Shown: one piece after another, positions 48,301 through 57,300 of the stretch | Position numbering within the stretch: position 1 is the first letter of the stretch | Layout: each line of letters begins with the position of its first letter | From: Candidatus Epulonipiscium viviparus | GTDB taxonomy: Bacteria; Bacillota; Clostridia; Lachnospirales; Cellulosilyticaceae | Length of the DNA: 64,000 nucleotides | Direction: 5' to 3' | NCBI RefSeq assembly: GCF_030708075.1 | Contig: NZ_CP117982.1 | Span: 3,030,672 to 3,094,671, forward strand | Translations under genes and position numbers: made by a program | Notes under the pieces: model-generated | Told to the model about the DNA's origin: nothing | The model's database searches: none | What the model saw: the letters and a program-made list of their open reading frames with translations, nothing else

Positions 48301-51300
48301 ACAATAGCCGATGTTGCAGCTGATGTTACTGTTGATGTAGCCATATTTGATCTTAAAAATTGGTATAATTTGTCTAGTAGGGCTAGTTTTGTGATGCCAG
48401 AAAAAGAATCATACAACCTCTCATGGGCACAAGGAATTAACGAGCAGATTATCGCAGTTCGGGTAGCTGATGCCTATGAAAATGCCGGATCGCTCGAAGC
48501 AAATCTCAACGTGACAGCAACAGTGGATGGAACAAATGCTATTGCTATAATAAAAGATGGCGCACCGGTGGCTGGTGTAACAATCAAAAAGGATGCGGCC
48601 GACGATGCGATCCTCACTTTCGATCGTGCAGAGCTCGGGATCACGGATGCTATGCGACCAGTCAATACAACAGCAAATCGAATGATAGCGATAGCGCTTA
48701 CTACAGCCGATGGGGACGAACTCGCGACTATTACTCAGGAAGTTGCCCAATTGCCTGAACCGATAATCGCAACTTCGGGGGACGATGTGACTATTACTTT
48801 GTTGCCGTCTCCGGGCGAAAACGCAAATGACACGCTTGCCGATTTGGCGGAGGGCACTCTTGTTACTTATTATAGCGTGAACTCACGGCCGTTTAGAAAT
48901 GTCAAGTGGGCGGCGATTGACGCTAGTGCTTGGAGTATTGTGGACGGAAAGCTTTGGACTACGATAGCTGATGCGGCGACGAACAATGGGAATATAGTTG
49001 ATGTCATTATGTTTGATCTTAAGAATTGGTATAAATTGTCAATTACGACTAGTTTTGAGATCCCAGAACAAAATGAATTTGCTCTCAGATGGGGGCAAGG
49101 CGAGGACGAGAATACGGTCGCAGTGCGGGCGACAGGCGCGTATGCAGATGATGGGGCTCTCAAATCTAAACTCGGATTGTTTGCGACTGGGGCAACGAAG
49201 AAAATTTCATTAGTATCAGAGGGAATTGCTGAGGAGGGGGTTACCATAAAAAAAGAAGCGGACGATGCTATTATCACGTTTGATAGAGAAATACTGAACA
49301 TAGCGGATTTCGAAAGACCAGAGACGATTTCAAACCAAACTGTAACGCTGGTTTTAACAGACTCTAATCACAACGAATTATCTACAATTACTAAGGTGGT
49401 TGCGCCTTTACCTGTTCCAGAAATTACAGCATCGGGGGCTGATGTAGTTGTAACTTCCAAAATTAATATTGATGACTTGCAGAGTGGGAATGTTGTGGCG
49501 TACTACAAATTTAATAACGCTGTATGGAAGGCAATGAAGGCCAGCTCCTGGAAGATTCTTGATGGAAAGGCTCGGGCAACAATTGAGAATGCGCCGGCCA
49601 ACGCAACGGTTGACGTCGCTATGTTTGATACACAAAATTGGCACAACTTGTCTAGCAGAGCTAGCTTTGTGACTCCAGATATGAGCGCGTTCGCATTGGA
49701 ATGGGCTGATGTGGCAGCGGAGGAGAATCACTTATATATTAGAGTTGCCAATGGATTTAAAGAACAGAACACTCTGAAAAACAATCTTACATTGCTAGTG
49801 GATGATACGAAAGTTGTGGATGGTGGAGTTGCAGCGGAGGGTATCGAGATTACCGATGATACATATGATGCGATAGTGAAGATTCCGTTTGGCGCAGTGG
49901 GGCTTTCGCAAGAGGGCGTGGCATATGACGCGACGGGTGTCGTTGTTGATGTTAGGTTACAAGGAGCTGCAGATGAAATAAAAATTAGTAAACAAATTGT
50001 GAGGCCAACGTTAATTTTAGAGGGCAATGAACTCGTGTTGGAAGTGGATGGCGCGGTCGATACAAATCAGTTGGATGTGAACAAAATGAGGTTTGGCAAC
50101 GCAGAAGCAGTTATGTCTCGCGCTATTGCAATGGCAACGATGAAGACGGAGGTTGAGGTGGATGACTTGACTTGGGTTGTTGCGGGCGACAAGAAGAGGG
50201 CAACGATCGTGGATGAGCAAAGCTATAGAGATCATTTTGCCGGTGGCTTAAACAATGTTGAAGTTTTGGTATCTGACAGAAGTTGGTTTAACGTGATTAG
50301 CGTATCGAACGCTGTGGACATGCCAGCATTGGAAGAGCCGGAGGAAGGACTGTTTGCCAAGTTTGTGGACAGCGAAGATGCAAAAACAGAAGTTGCGATA
50401 GAAATCCCTGCGTTCTGCGTGGATGGAGCAGCCTTTGTGCCAGGATACAGTTTGAGGATTGGTAAAGTGAAGGGGTTGGATGTCGAAACGGAAACTGTTG
50501 TTACCACTACCGCGAAATCGGGAGCAATCGTGGTGACTATATTGCCAAAACCTGGAAATCCCGACAAAGCGATTGTGACATTTGCCGCCAGCGATTTGGG
50601 AGATTTGGCCGAGGTCACTGCAATTACGGCGAGTATGCATTATGGTAACGAAGATTCTTCAGTCGCGCGACAGGCTATTACGGCGGCACCGGCAGTGGCT
50701 ATAGATTTGGATCATGCTGATAGGGCAACGATGAAGTTGGTAGCAGACTCTATAACTGACGGAACTGTTGCGGTGAGATTGGCTGGAGATGATCAGGTGC
50801 TTGCAGAACTTGTGGATGGAGTGGCACTCATCGAAATTCCAGAGGAATGGGTCGGCGAAGCGGGAGATTCTATCAGCGCGACAACGATGGGGAACAAGTG
50901 GCATATCACCGATACAATATCAGAAAACTTGGGAGAGGTAAATCAGTTGGCGGCTCCCGAGATGACATTGATCGATTATGATAAACGACAAGTTTTGATC
51001 ATGCTAGATAGAAATGATGTAATAGAAAATAACAAGATTCGCGACGGCATAAAAGTAAGTTACACAACTGCAACTAGAAATTCTAGATCGGCAACCGACA
51101 TTACGGAAATGTTTGGGAATGGGGTTAATGCGGTAGTAACGGCACCTGATGAAGCATTACTATATACGGTAACTGTGGAAGATACGCACAACTGGCTCAA
51201 TAAAGCTGGCTCGAGCACACTTGCCATCGTGGATGAGTCAGCTGCAGATGATAAATATGAGTTGAAGTGGAAAGAGGATGGGGGGAACATAGCGGTTACA

Positions 51301-54300
51301 ATTTCCAATGTACTAAAAGACAACAGCAGTACAGAGCTAAAAGATGGGCTATCTGTGAAAATTTTACGAGGGGTATCAACTGTTTTGGAAGTGGAGCCAA
51401 CCATTAAAAATGATGGCGCGGGCAATGCGGTTATGTCTTTTGCGGCAGAGGATTTATATGACAGTTTGGCAGTGGGCAATGTGATCTCTGTTGCGCTATA
51501 TCAAGAAGATACAAAGGATCCGATTGCATTGATTTTGCAAGAAGTTTTTGAATCGCCGAGCATCGTAATTGATAACGCAAAAACGACCAACGATACGATA
51601 CATTTCAAAATTCCTGGAGCGCATCGAGCGGTGCTTGCAAATATGGAAGAAATAAATTACGCCGACTTTGCGGTTGAGCTACATTTATTGACGCAGCAAG
51701 GGGAAACGGTGGATGTAATAAAAACAGATTTAGAGGACATATTGGAGAACGGCGCGAGCTTTGGAGAAGATTCAGAATGGGAAGCGGCAATGGATAATAC
51801 GATCAAAGCCGTCGTATCGTATGACGCATGGAATGTATTACCAGCACAAACCGATATCGGAGAGATCTCGCAATTTGTAGCACCAGAGCTGATATTAGCC
51901 GGCAGGGAGGTGCGCATTAGCATAGACAGTAATGATTACAAAAAGGATGGAGTAAAACTCGCTGTAACTTATACTCCATATAGCGCATCAGCTGCAGAAA
52001 CATTAGTAGTTCCGGTAGATGAAATAGATTGGATAGAATCTACAAGAGGGGGCAAGGAAGATGCCATTCTCAGCGAAGTTGTCGAACTTGCCAATGCAAC
52101 AAACATTAGCGTCACGATTGATGATAACAATTGGTTGAACAAAGCAAATACATCGAAAACTTTGGCAAAAGGCCCAATAAAAGAGCTATTAACATTTGGA
52201 TGGGGAGCAGTCGCAAATACTATCGCAGTGGAGGCGACAAACGCATACGAAACAAGTGGGCAATTAAAAGAGGGGATCGAGATAGTTGCCACGACATTTG
52301 ATGAGTCGGGCGAGACGATAGCAGTGTTGAGTACAGCAAACGGCGACTTTGCGACAGAAGCCACTCCAAAAGAAGGGGAGCCAACTACAGCGATAATTAC
52401 TTTTGACGCAAAAGACTTGGGCGATCTAAAAGTTGGAAACAAAGTTAGAGTGGTGGTCTGTCATGAGGATTCGTACGTAACAGACAACGAGGACGATGCG
52501 GACAATTGGATAGAGCAAGAGATTTACGCGGCACCTATAATGAGCCAACTAAACGATGCTGTTAGCAAAATTACATTTGACCTAGCCAAAGTTGCAAATG
52601 TAGATTATGGCAATTTGCGAGCAGAGCTAACGCTGGATGGTGTGAATAAAGTGGTAGCAACAGAGGAAGAGCTGCTGAATGGGATAGCACCGTCGGAGTG
52701 GTCGGATACAGGAACTATTTTAGCGAAAGTGGTTAGTGATAAGTGGTATATTGCAGAACAAACGACAGCGGAAGATGTAGGGTATACAATTAAGTTTCCG
52801 ACTCCAAAGATATTTGTGGATGGGGACGAAATTACGGTTACGCTAAATAAGATCGTAGCTTTTGATCAAGATAACATCTTAACGTTGTGGAATGAAAAAA
52901 CGCAGCAGTTGAAAGATACTGTGGTCGTTGAATATGTCACATCTCAAGGAATTTTGAAGACCCCTTCGAGGTTAGAGGATTTTGAAGACGGCGGAACTAT
53001 CAAAGCTACATTTAAACTGGACGATAGCTCGGCAACAGCAATTACGGTTCGAGTATATGATAGCGGTTACTGGACGCATCGACCTAGCTCGGCAACAGCG
53101 CAGCTTAAAGATGCTCCACCGGCAGCGGGTCCGGTAGTGACAACTGCGAAAGAAACCGAGAAGGCGATTGAATTGGTGATAGAAAATTTAACTGCAAATC
53201 ATAGGCTATATTATAGAAAGCAAGGTTCTAGCGAGAGATTCGAAGTAGCAGCCGGAAATGTAACATTGACGGTAGATGATTTGGAAAAATTAGGATTAAT
53301 CGCAGGAGATCGCATAGAAGTGGTTGTAGATGATGGAAATACGACAGAGGTTCTGTATACTTCTAAAGCGCAAGTGAGAGAATTGGCAGCAAAACCGACT
53401 CTTGCAAACAAAAATGGGGCTGTTATAATTTACCTACCGGTTGATGCTGGCATATGGAATGCGGATGGCACAGTAAGAGGAGGCGAGGTAGAGGCAAAAA
53501 TAGAGGCGACTATATCAACGGCTCTTGCGGCATACCTGAGCACCTATTTTTCATTGCCTTCAAATGTAATCACGACGGATTTGCCGTTAGACGGTAGATG
53601 GACAATGGAGAATGGCAAGATGGCATGGACAATACCGGAAACATATCTAAGAGACCGCGAAAAAGTGGCAGTAATTTTTGACGATGTAGATAACTGGATG
53701 ACGGCTTCTGTAAAGTCAAATCAATTGGAAACAGGGGCAAGCGGTTTGGACGATGTGTCAATAGATAATGTAATAGCAGATGAAGAGGGGATTAGCTTTG
53801 ACATTGCAAATGCCGATGATATGAACATCTATATGCGAAAAAATTCTGGAGATTTAGTGAAAGTTGCAAAGATCTATAACGCGGTGAACGTAACTGCAAA
53901 AGAGTTAGAAGCTCTGGAGTTGGAAGCGGGTGACAGGGTTGAATTTTTGGTTGCAGACGAAGATGACGCGCGAGTGATATATACTTCTCCTGAAGTTGAG
54001 GCATTTCCGATACCTAAATTGGAAACGAGAGGCGACACGATGGTAGTATCACTTCCGGTAACAGCAGATTTGTGGAATGCAAGCGGCGAGATATCTGATG
54101 ATGTGAAAGCAACTATTTCGTCTACATTGAATTGGTATATTGTGGCAAATTCGGGAACATCCACACCGTTACCGTTGGACGGAGAGTGGACCAGAGAAGG
54201 AAGCGACATGATATGGACTATTCCGGCCGCATATGTTCGAGAAGGATATAAGATAGTAGTAACTTTTGATGATCTGAGCTGGATGGTCGCATCGACAAGA

Positions 54301-57300
54301 TCGAATGAGGAGACAGCTCCGAGCGGAAAAGTGGAACCAGAGGAGACTCAACTGGCCGTGAAATGGGTTAAGGAAGTGGTAGATGACGAAGTATCGGTGA
54401 AAGTGAGTGGCGCATATGAAAATGATGCGATAAAGCCGAATTTAAAATTGGTGCTGAAAAAAATCTTTGCCGATGGGACTAACAAATACATTCCGATAAC
54501 AGATGATCTGGCGCAAGAAGCAAACTTAAAAATAACGAGAGAAGGAAACACAGCAGTAGTAACGATGGATGCGTATGACCGCTTGGAAATAGTGGGTGGC
54601 GAGACTGCATTTGTAATACAGCTATTGAACGCGTTTAATGAGATGGTTAGCGAAGATACCTTTACGATGGTAGATATTATAGCATCGATGAGCAGGTCTC
54701 GAGCAGCAGCAGTGGCGACGGATGTAAAAGTTGAAGCAAAAGACGGTGGACTGCAATTTACATTGCCAGAAGATAAGATAGAGAAAAACACAAAGATATC
54801 GTATGGAAAGAGAGAAGACAGTGACATTTCCACAACGATAAAAGCTGGAGATCTAAACTTGGAAGAAAATGTAGTTTATATTAATGCGGCACAAATCGAG
54901 GCGCTCCAGTTGAAAGCAAACGAAGTAATTGTGGTAAGTATAGATTATGACGGAGCTTGGTATACTGCAAGTGAAGTGGTAGAAACCAAAGGAGTACAGC
55001 AGTTATCGGCACCGGAGCTATATAAAACTACATCCGGAGACCTGGTAATTATTCTGGATAAGATTCAGGACGGAATAGATATATGGAACGGTGTGGACGG
55101 CATAAATGACAAAATAGTAGTAACATATGAATTTGACCCTGGCTATACGGTAACTGCAGCGACGGGAAAAGAACTGGAGTGGGCAATAACTGCAGATGGC
55201 GAGCATATTAGGGCAGAAATCGAGCTAGCCGATCTTAAGGGACACAAAGAAATAGAAGTTACAATAGCGGCTGTGAATAATGCGTTAATTGAGAGTGCAT
55301 CGGTGAGGAAAAATTTTGCAAATATCAGTATAGAAACCGATCCGGATATTAAGATAGAGGGAGAGATTGAATTCGAATGGGCTACCGATCCAAACTTCGC
55401 ATCTTCGGAGTATGTTACAGTAAAAATACCAGACGGGTTTAACGCGTATACGAAAAAGCTAAATAATATGAAGATAGAGCTATCAAAAGGAGCGGTAGAT
55501 CATTATACAACAGAAATAGTTTCTAACTTTAGAGAACTTAATACCAAAGACAAGAGGGTCGAAATAGTGGTATCGGAAGATCCCAAAACTGCGGGGACAG
55601 CGCTGGTAACATTTAGAGCTGCGGAGCTAGGAATAACAGCAGAAGACGATGGAAAGTATGTAAACGCATTTTTGTATAATGGGCTGTATTCGGAAGAGTA
55701 TGTAGATAAAATCAGTCGACAATTGAAAATGGACGCGAATACGACTGTGGAAATTGAACACGATAAGGACACCGCCAAAAACACTAGCCTGATGAAAATT
55801 ATAGCAACATCGACCGACCCCGATGCGCAACATACGATACAATACAAAGTGAACAGACGCAGCGGAGAATCAACAGATTTGATAGACTATCCTGCAGCAG
55901 GCGTACCGATTCATTCGTTAAACTTAGAAGAAGGAGATACCGTCACCGCATATGCGATAAACAAATTTGTGGAAAACTGGTGGGAAGTAGCATCAGAAAA
56001 AACAACGGTAGCAGTAAAAAAAGTTGAGATTTATGCACGTGAAAATTATGATAAAGTGGAGTTAACGGTAACAGGAAAAGGGTTAACGCAAGAGTTGATA
56101 AATGGTCTGATTATTAAGTATACAGGACGAATAAACGGAGAAGAGAAAACGTATTTGTTTGATGAGGTCGAATTTGATGCGGTAAATAGCATGACAGCAT
56201 ACGGAACAATCGAGAAGGAAGTGTTTGAAAGCACGGGAATTGAGGGAAAAGATATTCCGTCGACATTTGAAGCAAGTAACGCCAGCTGGTTATTGGTATC
56301 GAACCCATCGAATAAAGTGCTGCTAGACATAGAAAAGGAAAAGATCAACGGATTTAAGATGACTATCAGCGAAGATCTCAAAGACATAATAATTAGCATT
56401 CCAGCAGGTGGAAATATCCGAGTAGATGCAGAGGGCAAGCTTAGCGAAACGTTTAAGATTTGGACCGAAGAAGACATGGTAGAAATAACGGATGATATAT
56501 ATATAAATTGGATAAATAATGGTAACGTAATAGAAGGGCGAATTGGGATAGAGGCGCTGGATAAGACGCTAAACGAGCAAAATGCTGGAGTGGTTGATAG
56601 AAGCATAGTATTACAATTAGGCGAGGACGATGATAAAAAAGTAGACGAAATGAGGAAACCGATTGTAGTACCGCCAGCACCAGGAGCGATATTTAGATCT
56701 GGAAGCATGAATATAACGAAGCCAAAAGAAGGAGACTTTGATATTGCAGGAATTACGTATACGATAGAATATGGAATAAAGGGAATTAATCTAGAAACAA
56801 TCGATGGTAACATGGATGCATCTTCTAAATTATCGGGATGGCGCGAATTACCGTATGGCTTAAAGGTTGGAGACAGAGTAAATATAATTTTAAGCTCTAA
56901 CTTGGGAGATAGTATAAACGAATTAGCAGTGCCGATGGTTTTTGAATCTGCACCAGCCGTGGAATTAGTTACACCAACATTAAAGTATAATGAGAACACA
57001 AAAAAAATTACAGTAGTTGCGGATACAAAAACAAAAGTAGAAGTAATAAAGGGAAATCTGCCAGGCGTAACATTGGATGAAAACAACGCATTTGAAGTAA
57101 ACGAGAAAAAGGCAAAAGATGGCGATAAATATGCTGTAAGTGCAACATTGGGCGAAGAAGGACAAGATGTGCCATATATTAGCAAACCAGCGGAGCTTGC
57201 AATAAAAGAAGTGACCATAGAAAATATGGAATTTATACCACGAGAGCTAGCCACGATCGCAACATACGAAGAGTACGTTATTAAGGTAACACTAAGCGAG

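Larger units (their letters stand above)
43294..48650 (+). repeat. 639-bp tandem repeat array (213-residue units)
   Basis: Units begin with the YNLSWAQGINEQ codons at 43294, 43939, 44577, 45216, 45855, 46495, 47134, 47773 and 48412. Spacings are 645, 638, 639, 639, 640, 639, 639 and 639, so each deviation from 639 equals a frameshift found by translation. Copies are nearly identical; differences sit at about ten recurrent sites. The ninth copy diverges after about 240 bases. Confidence 0.95.

Noticed and set aside
43294-48650. Array of direct repeats considered as CRISPR or mobile-element duplication
   Set aside because: The 639-bp units are coding and in frame, have no spacer structure, and no cas or transposase gene is present.
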